From Aliidiomarina soli (lineage in GTDB: Bacteria > Pseudomonadota > Gammaproteobacteria > Enterobacterales > Alteromonadaceae): a stretch of DNA of 64,000 bases. Positions within the stretch are counted from its first letter, which is position 1; every line of letters begins with the position of its first letter. This document shows, one piece after another, positions 35,971 through 45,669 of this stretch. The stretch is taken from the NCBI RefSeq assembly GCF_003986975.1, contig NZ_PIPO01000003.1, forward strand, positions 1 through 64,000. The letters are read 5' to 3'. The position numbers were made by a program, and so were the translations under genes. Below the pieces are notes generated by a model, which searched no databases, was not told where the DNA came from, and worked only from the letters and a program-made list of their open reading frames with translations.

Positions 35971-37689
35971 ATGTCTGAATTTACTACTTTCTCTGCTCTT
36001 GAGTTACCTGAACCGATCCTGCGCGGTATTACCGAGCTAGGTTATGATACGCCAACGCCTATCCAGCAACGTGCCATTGGTCCATTGCTTGAAGGGCGTG
36101 ACGTGTTAGGTGAAGCGCAAACTGGTACCGGTAAAACGGCAGCCTTTGGTTTGCCTGCACTTGCCAATATCGACACCACAGTTCGTGGCGCACAGCTTCT
36201 GGTTGTCGCACCGACTCGTGAGCTGGCGATTCAGGTTGCTGAATCAATCGAGCAAATGGGCAAATTTATGCGTGGCTTAACTGTTGCAACCGTATACGGT
36301 GGCGCAGCCTATGGTCCGCAAATTAAACTTCTTAAAGGTGGCGCACAGGTTGTTGTGGGTACCCCGGGCCGTTTGATGGATCACATCAATAAAGGCACCC
36401 TGGACCTGAGCAAGCTGAAAATGAGCGTGCTCGATGAAGCCGACGAAATGCTCAACATGGGCTTCGTTGAAGACATCGAGTTCATCATGGAAAGCGTGCC
36501 GAAAGATGCACAGCGTGCATTGTTCTCAGCCACCATGCCACAGCAAATCCGTAAAATTGCGCAAAAATTCCTGACGGATTCGGTCCATGTCGCGATCGAA
36601 AAAACCCAGGAACACAAAGCGAATATTACCCAGAAAGCCTGGAAAGTGACGGTACTGAACAAGAACACTGCGCTTGAGCGTATTCTTGAAACCACCGATT
36701 ACAATCTGGCGCTGATCTTTGTGCGTACCCGTCAGGACACTATTACCCTGTCGGATCACCTGCAAAGCAAAGGCTTTAAGGCTGCTGGCCTGAACGGTGA
36801 CATGAACCAGGCGCAACGCGAGGCCACCGTGTCTCAGTTGAAAGCAGGTACCGTGCGCGTTCTGGTAGCAACCGATGTGGTTGCCCGTGGTCTTGATGTC
36901 CCGGGTGTAAGCCATGTTATTAACTATGACCTGCCGAACGACGCAGAGTCTTATGTTCACCGTATCGGTCGTACCGGCCGTGCAGGCCGCTCTGGCGAGG
37001 CTATCTTGTTTGCCCGTCCGCGTGAAATGCACCTTTTACGTCGTTATGAGCGCGAAACCAAAGGCACCATCGAAATGATGGAAGTGCCAACAGCGCGCGA
37101 AATGACCGCGTACCGTTTAGAAGCCTGTCAGAAGCGTTTAGCTGACGTGGTTGCTAATCAGGACCTGGACACTATGCGTGAACTGGTTGAACAAATGGCC
37201 AATGACGGCGGCGTTGACATGAAGGACCTGGCTGCGGCCTTGTTGTTCGAACAACAGCAGACGCGTCCATTGTTCGTTAAAGACGACCCTAAACCTCGTC
37301 GCGAAGCGCGTGATACACGTGGCGACCGCAATGACCGTAACCCGCGTCAGAGCAAAGGCCGCAACGAACGCTTCGAGCGTGGTGGTGAGCGCGGTAATAA
37401 AAGCCCTCGCGCAGCCGGTGCAGCAGCACGTCCTGGTAAAGGCCGTGATATGAACATCGAGTTTGATACCTATCGCTTAAACGTTGGTAAAGACCACGGT
37501 GCTCGCCCAGGCGATATCGTTGGTGCGATTGCTAACGAAGGCAATATGGACAGCCGCATGATTGGTAACATTAAGTTGCACGGTGAGCACAGTTTTGTTG
37601 AACTGCCTAAAGGCTTACCAGCCGCTATCGTTGCGAAACTACAACGTGCGCGCATTCGTCAGCAGCCGTCAGGTATGATGAAAGTCTAA
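35971..37689 (+). CDS. deaD: DEAD-box ATP-dependent RNA helicase DeaD/CsdA
   Basis: DeaD unwinds RNA duplexes in ribosome assembly and mRNA decay, especially in the cold. The 572-residue protein shows all helicase motifs in order: the Q motif TPTPIQQ, AQTGTGKT, PTRELA, TPGR, DEAD, SAT, ATDVVARGLDV and HRIGRTGR. A linker rich in Arg, Asn and Gly (about 430-490) precedes a DbpA-type RNA-binding domain (about 490-560). It is shorter than E. coli CsdA (629). A long leader and a downstream terminator frame it as a single unit. Confidence 0.95.
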   Translation: MSEFTTFSALELPEPILRGITELGYDTPTPIQQRAIGPLLEGRDVLGEAQTGTGKTAAFGLPALANIDTTVRGAQLLVVAPTRELAIQVAESIEQMGKFMRGLTVATVYGGAAYGPQIKLLKGGAQVVVGTPGRLMDHINKGTLDLSKLKMSVLDEADEMLNMGFVEDIEFIMESVPKDAQRALFSATMPQQIRKIAQKFLTDSVHVAIEKTQEHKANITQKAWKVTVLNKNTALERILETTDYNLALIFVRTRQDTITLSDHLQSKGFKAAGLNGDMNQAQREATVSQLKAGTVRVLVATDVVARGLDVPGVSHVINYDLPNDAESYVHRIGRTGRAGRSGEAILFARPREMHLLRRYERETKGTIEMMEVPTAREMTAYRLEACQKRLADVVANQDLDTMRELVEQMANDGGVDMKDLAAALLFEQQQTRPLFVKDDPKPRREARDTRGDRNDRNPRQSKGRNERFERGGERGNKSPRAAGAAARPGKGRDMNIEFDTYRLNVGKDHGARPGDIVGAIANEGNMDSRMIGNIKLHGEHSFVELPKGLPAAIVAKLQRARIRQQPSGMMKV

Positions 37690-37721
37690 GCTAAGGCCCA
37701 ACGCCCTGGTTTAACGCTAAG

Positions 37722-37745
37722 AGCCACCTTCGGGTGGCTTTTTTG
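37722..37745 (+). terminator. deaD terminator
   Basis: AGCCACC, a stable TTCG tetraloop and GGTGGCT are followed by six T, 32 bases after the deaD stop codon. Confidence 0.93.
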
Positions 37746-37805
37746 TGTCTGCTGACAAATAATGAACCTGCCTGACTGGCAGGTGCACTTACAGAGGAAA
37801 GGCTG

Positions 37806-38768
37806 ATGAAGCAACAGGGATGTCTGATTGTAATCTGTTTGTGTTGGCTGACCGCCTGCAGCGGCTTAATAGAGCGTCAAATGGCAACGCACACTGGCAT
37901 GAGGGGCGCGGTTATTACTGATTTTGGTCAAACCGAGCGTCGCTTATGTCTGGACGATGACGTTTGTGTACGGGTAACCGATTGGGGAGACCTTAAACAG
38001 ATCGAAAATGGCGAGCCCTTAACTGAACTTAAGCTGCGCGCCGATATTTATATGAACGAGGCTAAACTGGAGCTGGACGAAACGTTTGAGTTCTCTGGGT
38101 TAACGCCATCTGCACCCTTGCTCGTTATTTTTCCTGGGTATGGCATGCGCGCGGACCATATGGGAATGATGGCGCTGTTTATGCGCTCTCAGGGCGTTCA
38201 ACCTTTGGTCGTCGCTAGCCCGACCGAGCAAGACCCGTTTAATTTCGGCGTCCAGGGCGCACGCGACTTAGCCGCGATTATTGCCGAGCGCTACACTGAC
38301 CGAGAGGTGTATCTGTTAGGATTTTCATTGGGGTCGCTGGCGGTTGCGGAGTTTAGCCGCATTCACCAACCTGCTGGCGCTATGGTACTGGCACCATTAC
38401 TTGATTTCGACGCATCGGCACAACGCCTGATTGCTATGCACCGACGGAGTTCGGTCTTTGCGCGGGTGATCCCCCCGCAGAGCTATGTCGATGGCCTGCA
38501 AAAACTGGTTGAAAACAGCCAGGTCGACCCGGCTGCATTGACCTGGGGCTATGCGGTCGAGCATTTGCCGGATAACTCGCTGGTACTGGGCTCCACGCAT
38601 GACACCTTAAGTCATTTTGCTGAGCTGGAACACGAGGTGAGGGCGCAGGGGCGTGAGTTTACGATGATTGAATTTACGCAAACAGCTTATTTGCACCCGG
38701 TTATGGCGATGCCTTTACCTGATATTCAGGCTGCGATTAGAGACTGGCTTAATGCTCAGTCTCAATAA
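37806..38768 (+). CDS. Alpha/beta hydrolase lipoprotein
   Basis: The 320-residue protein has a lipoprotein signal (WLTACSG, Cys about 19). The alpha/beta hydrolase fold is visible from LLVIFPGYGMRADHMGMMA, with the nucleophile elbow LGFSLGS (Ser174), and a late HPVMAMP histidine segment. It may be an envelope esterase; the substrate is unknown. AGAGGAAAGG gives a strong ribosome site. Its end overlaps the convergent lipocalin gene by 20 bases. Confidence 0.85.
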   Translation: MKQQGCLIVICLCWLTACSGLIERQMATHTGMRGAVITDFGQTERRLCLDDDVCVRVTDWGDLKQIENGEPLTELKLRADIYMNEAKLELDETFEFSGLTPSAPLLVIFPGYGMRADHMGMMALFMRSQGVQPLVVASPTEQDPFNFGVQGARDLAAIIAERYTDREVYLLGFSLGSLAVAEFSRIHQPAGAMVLAPLLDFDASAQRLIAMHRRSSVFARVIPPQSYVDGLQKLVENSQVDPAALTWGYAVEHLPDNSLVLGSTHDTLSHFAELEHEVRAQGREFTMIEFTQTAYLHPVMAMPLPDIQAAIRDWLNAQSQ

Positions 38769-39267
38769 TTTGCTCAATGTCATAACCCCATTCGTACGCG
38801 CGGGCCAGCGTTTGGTCAATTAGCCAGCGCGGCAGGTGCGGTTGACGCGCAAGCAGCCAAAAATAGTCAGTGTTGTCACCAACAATTACGGCGTACTCAT
38901 AGTCATCGCCGAGTTCCGCAATGTAATAGCCGCCGCTGAAGGGCCACTGAAAGGTGACCGCAAACGAAGCCGGCATGTCGTCGATTGGTTCTGCTTTGCC
39001 AATCACGGAGTTCCATTCTCCTTCTTCGCTGTTGTAGCCCCGATTGGTTACTTCAAAGGTGCCGTCTTCGTTTAACCGATATTCAGCGGTAACGCGCTGC
39101 AAGTCCTTCTGGAATCGGTTGGGCATGCGTGCGATTTCATACCAGGTTCCCATATAACGCCCGGCATCGAAGTTTTTAACGGGCTCCGAGACTGGTGTTT
39201 TAGCGGCGGTACAGGCACTGAGTAGACCTAAGGTGACAACAGTTAACAGCAGTGTGGAAAAACGCAT
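38749..39267 (-). CDS. blc: Outer-membrane lipocalin Blc
   Basis: The 172-residue lipoprotein (LLSACTA, Cys about 19) is a bacterial lipocalin. The signature GTWYEIARMPNRFQKDLQ and the later FQWPFSGGYYIAEL and DYFWLLARQPHLP blocks match E. coli Blc, which binds lysophospholipids at the outer membrane, often under starvation or stress. AGGA precedes the ATG. It is convergent with the hydrolase lipoprotein; both could act on lipid products, but that link is speculative. Confidence 0.95.
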   Translation of the reverse strand: MRFSTLLLTVVTLGLLSACTAAKTPVSEPVKNFDAGRYMGTWYEIARMPNRFQKDLQRVTAEYRLNEDGTFEVTNRGYNSEEGEWNSVIGKAEPIDDMPASFAVTFQWPFSGGYYIAELGDDYEYAVIVGDNTDYFWLLARQPHLPRWLIDQTLARAYEWGYDIEQIIETEH

Positions 39268-39348
39268 AGAGGATCCTGAAAGCTTGTTGTTTTAAGTGGC
39301 CTTAATATGGCTTGTGAATGACGGAAATACAAGCCATTACAGGCTTAA

Positions 39349-40914
39349 TCAAAGGTTGTCGAGGTCAGCCAGGTAGCGTTCGGCCTGTTTTAGTATAACC
39401 TCTCGCTCACTGGCATCACGTTGTTCCCATTGGCGGTAAATCATCCTCATTCGATGGTTATGGCGCAGTGTGTCTTTATGTCTTTCAATAAAATGCCAGT
39501 ACAGCAGGTTAAAGGGGCAGGCGCCTTCGCCGCTGCGCTGACTGACGTTGTAGTGGCAGCTTTTACAGTAATGCCCCATTTTATTGAGGTAGTTGCCACT
39601 CGATACATACGGTTTGGTTGCCAGCAGACCACCGTCCGCGAACTGACTCATTCCTCGTGTATTGGGCAATTCGACCCATTCAATGGCATCGATGTAAATC
39701 CCTAAATACCAGGCATCCACCTCATCCGGGTGGACACCCGCCAGCAGTGCAAAGTTGCCGGTGACCATCAGACGCTGGATATGATGCGCGTAGGCGTACT
39801 CGAGTGACTGTTGAACTGCGTGTTGCATACAGGCCATTTTGGTTCGCCCGTGCCAGTAAAAGTCCGGCAGCTTGCGCTGATGCTGAAGTTTGTTGTGGGT
39901 CGCGTAATCAGGCATTTTAGCCCAGTAAATAGCGCGAACATATTCACGCCAGCCAATAATCTGGCGCACGAAGCCTTCAATTTGAGCTAGTGTGATAGCA
40001 CCGTCACTGTGTTGATAGGCTTCGATGGCCCGTTCTACCACTTCGCGGGGGCTGAGCATCTTGCTATTCAGGCTAAAGGACAAACGGGCGTGGTACAGGC
40101 TCCATCCGCGTTCGCTTAATGCGTCCTGAAAGCGCCCGAAATCGGGTAAACAGTGGCGAATGAAAAAGTCGAGTAGCTGACGCGACTGCTGTCGGGTGAC
40201 GGGCCAGAGGAGCTCCTTTGAAGCGTTGCCCATGGTTTCAATGCCGGCGTCTTCGATCAGTTGCAGTAACCCGGTGACATCATTAGCGAAGGTGAGCGGG
40301 GTCGGGATGTCCTGCTTTGCGGGCAGTTTGTTGCGATTTTCATGGTCATAGTTCCACTTGCCGCCAACTGGTTTGTCACCGTCCATCAGGTAGCCGTACT
40401 GGCGGCGTATCCGTCGATAGAAGGTTTCCATCAGCAGTGCATTGTCGTTGTCAAAATGCTGCTGCAGCGCGTCGCGCGAGGTAAGAAAGTGCTCGCTATC
40501 AACCATGTTCACACTGACCTGAGGCGGTTTGAAACGGAGCAGAAGTTCATCCAGCCGCCATTCGTCAGGCGCCTGATAGCTAAACGACTCAGCCTTGATA
40601 TGCCCAATAATCATGGTCAGGTTGTCAGTAAGGCTGTGGGTGTTTTGTCGGTTGTCCAAAGCCAGATACAGTATTTCGTGACGGTTACTCAGCGCATTGG
40701 CAAATGCGCGCATGGCAGCAAAAAAGGCCAGCAGCTTTTGTTTATGATGGCGCACGTAGTCAGTTTCCTGACGGATTTCCATCATCACATAGAGGGTGTC
40801 GTCGCGCTGCTGTTGGAACCAGCTATGACTGACATTCAGTTGATCCCCAAGAATCAGCCGGATTTCCCTATATCGGGTCGTGTTTAGGTCCGTTAACGCG
40901 TAAAATAATGCCAT
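39349..40914 (-). CDS. Fe-S-containing cryptochrome/photolyase (PhrB type)
   Basis: The 521-residue protein belongs to the FeS-BCP/CryPro group, whose studied member repairs (6-4) photoproducts with FAD, a lumazine antenna and a 4Fe-4S cluster. Features seen are the N-terminal LILGDQLNVSHSWF (antenna domain), the FAD region GWREYVRAIYWAKMPDY, TGNFALLAGVHPDEV, and late cysteines in MACMQH, GHYCKSCHYN and EGACPFN, which fit the four cluster ligands. It is transcribed alone. No LexA-type box is visible upstream. Confidence 0.92.
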   Translation of the reverse strand: MALFYALTDLNTTRYREIRLILGDQLNVSHSWFQQQRDDTLYVMMEIRQETDYVRHHKQKLLAFFAAMRAFANALSNRHEILYLALDNRQNTHSLTDNLTMIIGHIKAESFSYQAPDEWRLDELLLRFKPPQVSVNMVDSEHFLTSRDALQQHFDNDNALLMETFYRRIRRQYGYLMDGDKPVGGKWNYDHENRNKLPAKQDIPTPLTFANDVTGLLQLIEDAGIETMGNASKELLWPVTRQQSRQLLDFFIRHCLPDFGRFQDALSERGWSLYHARLSFSLNSKMLSPREVVERAIEAYQHSDGAITLAQIEGFVRQIIGWREYVRAIYWAKMPDYATHNKLQHQRKLPDFYWHGRTKMACMQHAVQQSLEYAYAHHIQRLMVTGNFALLAGVHPDEVDAWYLGIYIDAIEWVELPNTRGMSQFADGGLLATKPYVSSGNYLNKMGHYCKSCHYNVSQRSGEGACPFNLLYWHFIERHKDTLRHNHRMRMIYRQWEQRDASEREVILKQAERYLADLDNL

Positions 40915-41009
40915 TCAATATCACCCGACAGCTTCTGTAGTGCTCACCTGAGTACTTACGTTAGTAAGACACCTATACGCAGTAGCGTCACAAGAGGTTT
41001 AATAACACT

Positions 41010-41714
41010 ATGCGCCTGGAAAAATTTGTTTCAGCTTCGACTGGTTTAAGCCGCAAAGAAGCGGGTCGAGCTATTCGCGCCGAAGAAGTATTTATCGATG
41101 GGGTTATGTGTAAGAAGGCGGCCACCGCGGTAACCGAGAAGGATTCGGTTAGCTGGCTGGGTCAGCCCCTGCAAATCATTGGGTTGCGCTATTTAATGCT
41201 GCATAAGCCAGAAGGGACGGTGTCGTCCACTGAAGATCCGGTTCATCCGTCTGTTTTTATGTTACTTGACGAACCTAAACCGGATGCCATTCACTGTGTC
41301 GGCCGTTTAGATGTCGATACCACCGGGCTATTGCTGCTCACCGATGACGGCAAATGGTCGCACCGGATTACGTCTCCCAAAAAGAACTGCGCTAAAACGT
41401 ATCTGGCGACGCTGGCAGATCCACTGACCGGCGATGATTTCGAGCGAGTACGGAGCGAATTCGCCAACGGCGTCATGTTGCGTGGTGAAGAAACCCCAAC
41501 GCTAGCGGCGCAACTTGAAGCGATCGACGCTAACCAGTTCCGCCTGACTCTGCATGAAGGGCGTTACCATCAGGTTAAGCGGATGTTCGCTGCGGTGGGA
41601 AATAAGGTGGTGGCCCTGCATCGTGAATCCGTCGGAAGCCTGGTCCTCGACTCTGACCTTGCGCCGGGTGAATACCGCCATTTAACACCTGACGAAGTCG
41701 CCTCGTTCGACTAG
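41010..41714 (+). CDS. rsuA: RsuA-family 16S rRNA pseudouridine synthase
   Basis: RsuA converts U516 of 16S rRNA to pseudouridine. The 234-residue protein has an N-terminal S4 RNA-binding domain (MRLEKFVSASTGLSRKEAGR) and the RsuA/RluB catalytic block GRLDVDTTGLLLLTDDG with the nucleophilic aspartate. The end EGRYHQVKRMFAA is characteristic. The length matches RsuA (231) rather than the longer RluB/RluF. The ribosome site AGAGG is 12 bases from the ATG. Confidence 0.9.
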   Translation: MRLEKFVSASTGLSRKEAGRAIRAEEVFIDGVMCKKAATAVTEKDSVSWLGQPLQIIGLRYLMLHKPEGTVSSTEDPVHPSVFMLLDEPKPDAIHCVGRLDVDTTGLLLLTDDGKWSHRITSPKKNCAKTYLATLADPLTGDDFERVRSEFANGVMLRGEETPTLAAQLEAIDANQFRLTLHEGRYHQVKRMFAAVGNKVVALHRESVGSLVLDSDLAPGEYRHLTPDEVASFD

Positions 41715-41841
41715 TTGTTCTATGCGTGGGCGGTCTCCCCCGAAAAGCCAGCCATTTATCTCGTTCGCGTCGAGTCAGGGTTGAGCTTTGCCGTAAAGAC
41801 CCGTTTAATGGGTATCTCTTTTTGCAACACGAGATAGAAGC

Positions 41842-43371
41842 ATGAAACTATTATTTTGCCGCGCTGTTGCCGGGCTGATGCTACTTCAGCTTAGCGCGTT
41901 CAGTGCCCTGGCTCACGACAAAGATGACCACCGCCGTACGCTGCAAGCAGAGTCGGTCGTGGTCACTGACCATCGCGCAGAGATCAACGGTGAACGGGTT
42001 GACTACAAAGCGTACGCCGGGTTTTTGCCAGTTTGGGATGAAGAAGGCCACCCGATAGCAACGCTGCAGTATACCTATTACGAACGTCAGGGCGTGAGCA
42101 ATCAGGAGCGCCGCCCATTAATGTTTTCCTTTAATGGCGGGCCGGGTTCGGCATCGGTCTGGATGCATATTGCATACACCGGACCGAAGTCACTGCGGGT
42201 CGATGATGAAGGCTTTCCTATCCAGCCTTATGGTGTGAAAGATAACCCCCATTCGGTGTTAGATAGCACAGATATTGTCTTTGTGAATCCGGTCAATACT
42301 GGTTACAGCCGTGTGTTGCCAGGGCCTGATGGCGAAATGCCGTCTCGCGAGCAGCAACGGGAGATGTTCTTCGGGGTGAATTCTGATATTGAGTACCTGG
42401 CAGAATGGATGAACACCTTCGTCACCCGTTATGAGCGCTGGCGTTCGCCGAAGTTCCTGATTGGCGAAAGCTATGGCACCACCCGTGTAGCGGGTCTCGC
42501 CCATGCACTGCAAAACCAGCAATGGATGTATATCAATGGTGTTGTGCTGGTTTCACCAACCGACATGGGTATAGAGCGCAACGGACCGGTCAAAGCCGCC
42601 AACCGTCTGCCGTATTTCGCTGCCGCCGCTTGGTATCATGAGCAACTGGACGAGGACCTCCAGTCCGGCGATCTGTACGATCTGTTGCCGGAAGTGGAAG
42701 ACTTCGCGATTAATACCTATTTGCCTGCGCTGGCGCGTGGTGCATGGTTAGATGAGAGTGAACGTGAAGACGTCGCACGTCAGGTGGCACGTTATTCAGG
42801 TCTTTCTGAGCAGAGCGTGCTGCGAAGTAATCTGGATATCGATACTGCATTTTTCTGGAAAGAGCTGCTCCGAGATGAAGGCCTGACCATTGGCCGTCTT
42901 GACTCCCGTTATACCGGCATTGATATGAATGATGTCGGTGAACGTCCGGATTTCAACTCTGAACTGACATCATGGTTGCATTCGTTTACCCCGGCGATTA
43001 ATTATTACCTGCGTGAAGAACTAGGCGTGCGCACGGATATTAAGTACAACATGTTCGGGCCAGTTCATCCATGGGATCGCAGTAATAACAATACCGGCCG
43101 TCAGTTACGCCAGGCTATGGCGCAGAACCCGTTTATGAATGTGCTGGTGCAGGCCGGGTATTACGACGGCGCGACCAATTACTTCGATGCGAAATACAGC
43201 ATGTGGCAACTTGACCCAAGTGGCAAGATGCGCGACCGCCTGTTTTTCGAAGGCTACCGCAGTGGTCATATGATGTATCTGCGTAGCGAAGATTTGCAGT
43301 TGTCGAACGAAGATTTGCGCGAGTTTATCCGTCATTCGTTACCGGATGAGGACCAGTCAGCGCGCTATTAA
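41842..43371 (+). CDS. Secreted serine carboxypeptidase (S10 family)
   Basis: The 509-residue protein has a signal peptide (cleavage near ALA/HD). The S10 features are NGGPGSASVWMH (oxyanion and substrate-binding region), GESYGTTR with the catalytic Ser210, an aspartate in the QAGYYDGATNYFD region, and RSGHMMY with His476. Such enzymes remove C-terminal residues at acid pH; they are common in eukaryotes and in some marine and soil bacteria. The product is probably periplasmic or extracellular. It complements the prolyl oligopeptidase in this window. Confidence 0.93.
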   Translation: MKLLFCRAVAGLMLLQLSAFSALAHDKDDHRRTLQAESVVVTDHRAEINGERVDYKAYAGFLPVWDEEGHPIATLQYTYYERQGVSNQERRPLMFSFNGGPGSASVWMHIAYTGPKSLRVDDEGFPIQPYGVKDNPHSVLDSTDIVFVNPVNTGYSRVLPGPDGEMPSREQQREMFFGVNSDIEYLAEWMNTFVTRYERWRSPKFLIGESYGTTRVAGLAHALQNQQWMYINGVVLVSPTDMGIERNGPVKAANRLPYFAAAAWYHEQLDEDLQSGDLYDLLPEVEDFAINTYLPALARGAWLDESEREDVARQVARYSGLSEQSVLRSNLDIDTAFFWKELLRDEGLTIGRLDSRYTGIDMNDVGERPDFNSELTSWLHSFTPAINYYLREELGVRTDIKYNMFGPVHPWDRSNNNTGRQLRQAMAQNPFMNVLVQAGYYDGATNYFDAKYSMWQLDPSGKMRDRLFFEGYRSGHMMYLRSEDLQLSNEDLREFIRHSLPDEDQSARY

Positions 43372-43390
43372 GCAATTGTTTCGTTAGTAA

Positions 43391-43420
43391 AAACCCCGCA
43401 ATTTTTTGTGGGGTTTTTTT
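43391..43420 (+). terminator. S10 peptidase terminator
   Basis: AACCCCGCAA, a short T loop and TTGTGGGGTT (one G-T pair) are followed by a run of T, about 20 bases after the stop. Confidence 0.9.
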
Positions 43421-43503
43421 ATTTTGTACTAGGCTTGTTTATGTAGACTGAAGGTAAACTTTATTTCTTAACCACTTTATTTTTTAACCATAAGGGTGAC
43501 AAG

Positions 43504-43695
43504 ATGCCAGAGTTTAGTGGGTTTTTAGGCCTGATACTTCTTATCTTAGTAATTTATGCCGTTGTGAAAACGGTGCAAAGCGGCGCATCAACAGGCACCA
43601 AGGTACTTTGGATTGTGATTTTAATCCTGATCCCATTCATTGGCTTCATTCTGTGGCTATTGCTCGGCCCGAAAGGCGGCGCAAACACGGTATAG
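43504..43695 (+). CDS. Small two-segment membrane protein with PLDc_N-like domain
   Basis: The 63-residue protein is two hydrophobic helices (about 6-22 and 33-53) with a short polar loop and the conserved-looking end GFILWLLLGPKGG. This matches the phospholipase-D-nuclease N-terminal-like domain (PLDc_N), which also occurs as free small proteins in Proteobacteria. Function is unknown; some relatives respond to envelope stress. GGGTGA precedes the ATG. A terminator follows. Confidence 0.82.
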   Translation: MPEFSGFLGLILLILVIYAVVKTVQSGASTGTKVLWIVILILIPFIGFILWLLLGPKGGANTV

Positions 43696-43737
43696 CCGTT
43701 AGAGTCCGTGATTATTGTCTTAATTCAGAGACTATAC

Positions 43738-43775
43738 AAAGCTCCGGTGATAAAGCTTATCGCCGGAGCTTTTGA
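43738..43775. terminator. Terminator between small membrane protein and FAD oxidoreductase
   Basis: AAAGCTCCGGTGATAA and TTATCGCCGGAGCTTTT form a long stem (one wobble) with a very short loop. With T and A tracts on both sides it can serve both convergent genes. Confidence 0.88.
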
Positions 43776-43783
43776 TTAAGAGC

Positions 43784-45004
43784 TTACCCCCTACGGTCAA
43801 ACGAGAAGAGCTGTTTCAGATCGTGTTCTGATTGCTCGATCCAGGCTTGCAGTACGTCGCAGCCAATCACGCTATAGCTGATGCCGTTGCCACCGTATGC
43901 CATGGCGAAGTGAATTCTTGGGCCCAGACTGGGATGGGGACCGAAGAAAGGTAAACCGTCTTTAGTTTCCGCAAAGGTTCCGGCCCAGGCAAAAGCCTCA
44001 CTGAATTCAAGGCGGGGGAACAAGGCCTGTAGCTTATCAGCGAGTTTCTTCGCTTTTTTTGCAACCTTAGTGTCCCGCCGCGCCGGAATATCGATATCAT
44101 CATCTTCACCGCCAATGATCAGGCGGCCATCGCCGGTCGCACGCATATATAGGTATGGGCGGGCAGATTCCCAGATCATGGTGTCCGCCAGCGGGCCCAG
44201 AGCAGCTTTCGATATAGGATCGGTTACAAAGGCATAGCTGCTTCGGTTGTCCGCTATTTTTTCCGTAAGGTATTGTTGAGACTCATACCCCGACGCAATG
44301 ATCAGGTGGTCGGCATCGATACGGTGCCCGCCTTTGGTCAGGATACTTACCCCGGATGCATCAGCATCAAAGGTCGCAATTTCAGTACGTTCGTAAACCT
44401 TGCCGCCGCGTTTAAGAACTCGCTGATGCAATTTATGCGCAGTTCTGTATGGGTCGATACGGGCGGCCAGTGGGGTCAGAATAGCCGCTGGCGCATCGAT
44501 GCCGTAAGCGCGCTGCAGCTCATCGTGCTCTAACCATTTGGCATCGAAGCCGTGCTTGCGGCGCAGCTGATATTCCTCGTGCATGCCTTCAACGTCCTTG
44601 TCCCGGCTGGCGAAATAGAGGCTATCCTGCATTGCAAAGTCGAGATCGGAGAAGGAGCGGGTTCTGCGCCGTAATGTGGTAATTGCATCGGCACAGCCCT
44701 GGTAAGCAAGATAGGCTGAGTGTTCACCGAAGTCCTTGGCCAGATCACACATATGGACGTCGATTTCATATTGCAGCAAAGCGGTGCTCGCCGCGCTGCT
44801 ACCCCAGCCAATCTCTCGCCGGTCAGCCACTGCTACCTGATACCCTTGCTCGCTAAAATGGTCAGCCAGCAGTGCGCCGGTAATTCCCCCGCCCATAATG
44901 ACAATCTGGGTCTTCAGATTCTCCTGCAACGTTGGGTACTGATGCATCAAACCATTCTTTATCGCCCAAAAGGGCAGGCCGCTTTTTAAGTCCATACTCG
45001 TCAT
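43784..45004 (-). CDS. FAD-dependent amino-acid/amine oxidoreductase (DAO family)
   Basis: The 406-residue protein has the N-terminal FAD motif IVIMGGGITGALLADHF (about 35-50), GWGSSAASTALLQYE, and a late AWAGTFAETKDGLPFFGPHP block, typical of glycine/D-amino-acid oxidase-type flavoproteins. Relatives deaminate D-amino acids, sarcosine or glutamyl-polyamines; none can be singled out. Two start codons are possible (45004 and 44995), both with weak ribosome sites; I keep the longer form. It is a single gene. Confidence 0.88.
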   Translation of the reverse strand: MTSMDLKSGLPFWAIKNGLMHQYPTLQENLKTQIVIMGGGITGALLADHFSEQGYQVAVADRREIGWGSSAASTALLQYEIDVHMCDLAKDFGEHSAYLAYQGCADAITTLRRRTRSFSDLDFAMQDSLYFASRDKDVEGMHEEYQLRRKHGFDAKWLEHDELQRAYGIDAPAAILTPLAARIDPYRTAHKLHQRVLKRGGKVYERTEIATFDADASGVSILTKGGHRIDADHLIIASGYESQQYLTEKIADNRSSYAFVTDPISKAALGPLADTMIWESARPYLYMRATGDGRLIIGGEDDDIDIPARRDTKVAKKAKKLADKLQALFPRLEFSEAFAWAGTFAETKDGLPFFGPHPSLGPRIHFAMAYGGNGISYSVIGCDVLQAWIEQSEHDLKQLFSFDRRG

Positions 45005-45104
45005 CCGCTAGCTGATCATAGCTAGAGTGTAGTTGAACTTGAGCGGCCACTGGGTTCCTGATACTTTGTTTTAAAATTGTTACTAATAATTTTATGGGAA
45101 AGAT

Positions 45105-45662
45105 ATGAGTCGACATATCAAAAGGATGTGCTTTTCTTTAGTTTTTATCTTGGCTGGATGCAACTCGTCAGAAAACGATGAAATTGATAATGCTCAGGTT
45201 TATCAAGTCGAGGTTGCTGCAAAGCCGACTTATGCAGAGCCGGGTACGATGCATGTGAATACGCTGTATGTAATAGCGACGGGGCTGGATGGGCCTGACG
45301 TTCGGGCCGGTGCAATTACTGGGTTTAACCATAGGTTTGGCTCGTCTTATCGACTGGAAATCAGACGTTATCCGTCTACGTCGTCGAATGAAGCCGACTA
45401 TGTACATGAATTAGTTCAGGTGCTGGAGGAAAACGAAGACCCTGCCGGAACTGTGTACGAGTATCCGCAAGTGACCCTGGTTGACGAACCCGTTTACGTT
45501 AATAGTCAGGGGAGCTATATGATGGGACCATATCCATTCTTGTGTGGTGAAGGAGTGGACTGCGATACGCTAGTGGAAATGAACCAAAGTGGTGGTGTTG
45601 TTCGGATCGAGCTTACCTTAACAGGGGGTGACATCCCGGTCACCCTTACTGATTGGGATTGA
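45105..45662 (+). CDS. DUF4377-like lipoprotein
   Basis: The 185-residue protein has a lipobox (FILAGCNS, Cys about 20). The segment ITGFNHRFGSSYRLEIRRYP, followed by EADYVHELVQVL, resembles the DUF4377 domain, which is found in HslJ-like or stand-alone lipoproteins of unknown function. Two cysteines (LCGEGVDC) lie near the C terminus. The gene sits between the FAD oxidoreductase (divergent) and the oxygenase (convergent), with no operon partner. The call is from pattern memory only. Confidence 0.7.
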   Translation: MSRHIKRMCFSLVFILAGCNSSENDEIDNAQVYQVEVAAKPTYAEPGTMHVNTLYVIATGLDGPDVRAGAITGFNHRFGSSYRLEIRRYPSTSSNEADYVHELVQVLEENEDPAGTVYEYPQVTLVDEPVYVNSQGSYMMGPYPFLCGEGVDCDTLVEMNQSGGVVRIELTLTGGDIPVTLTDWD

Positions 45663-45669
45663 CTGCCTG

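Noticed and set aside
40915-41009. LexA (SOS) box before the photolyase
   Set aside because: No CTGT-N8-ACAG match; only a weak CTTAC/GTAAG hairpin.
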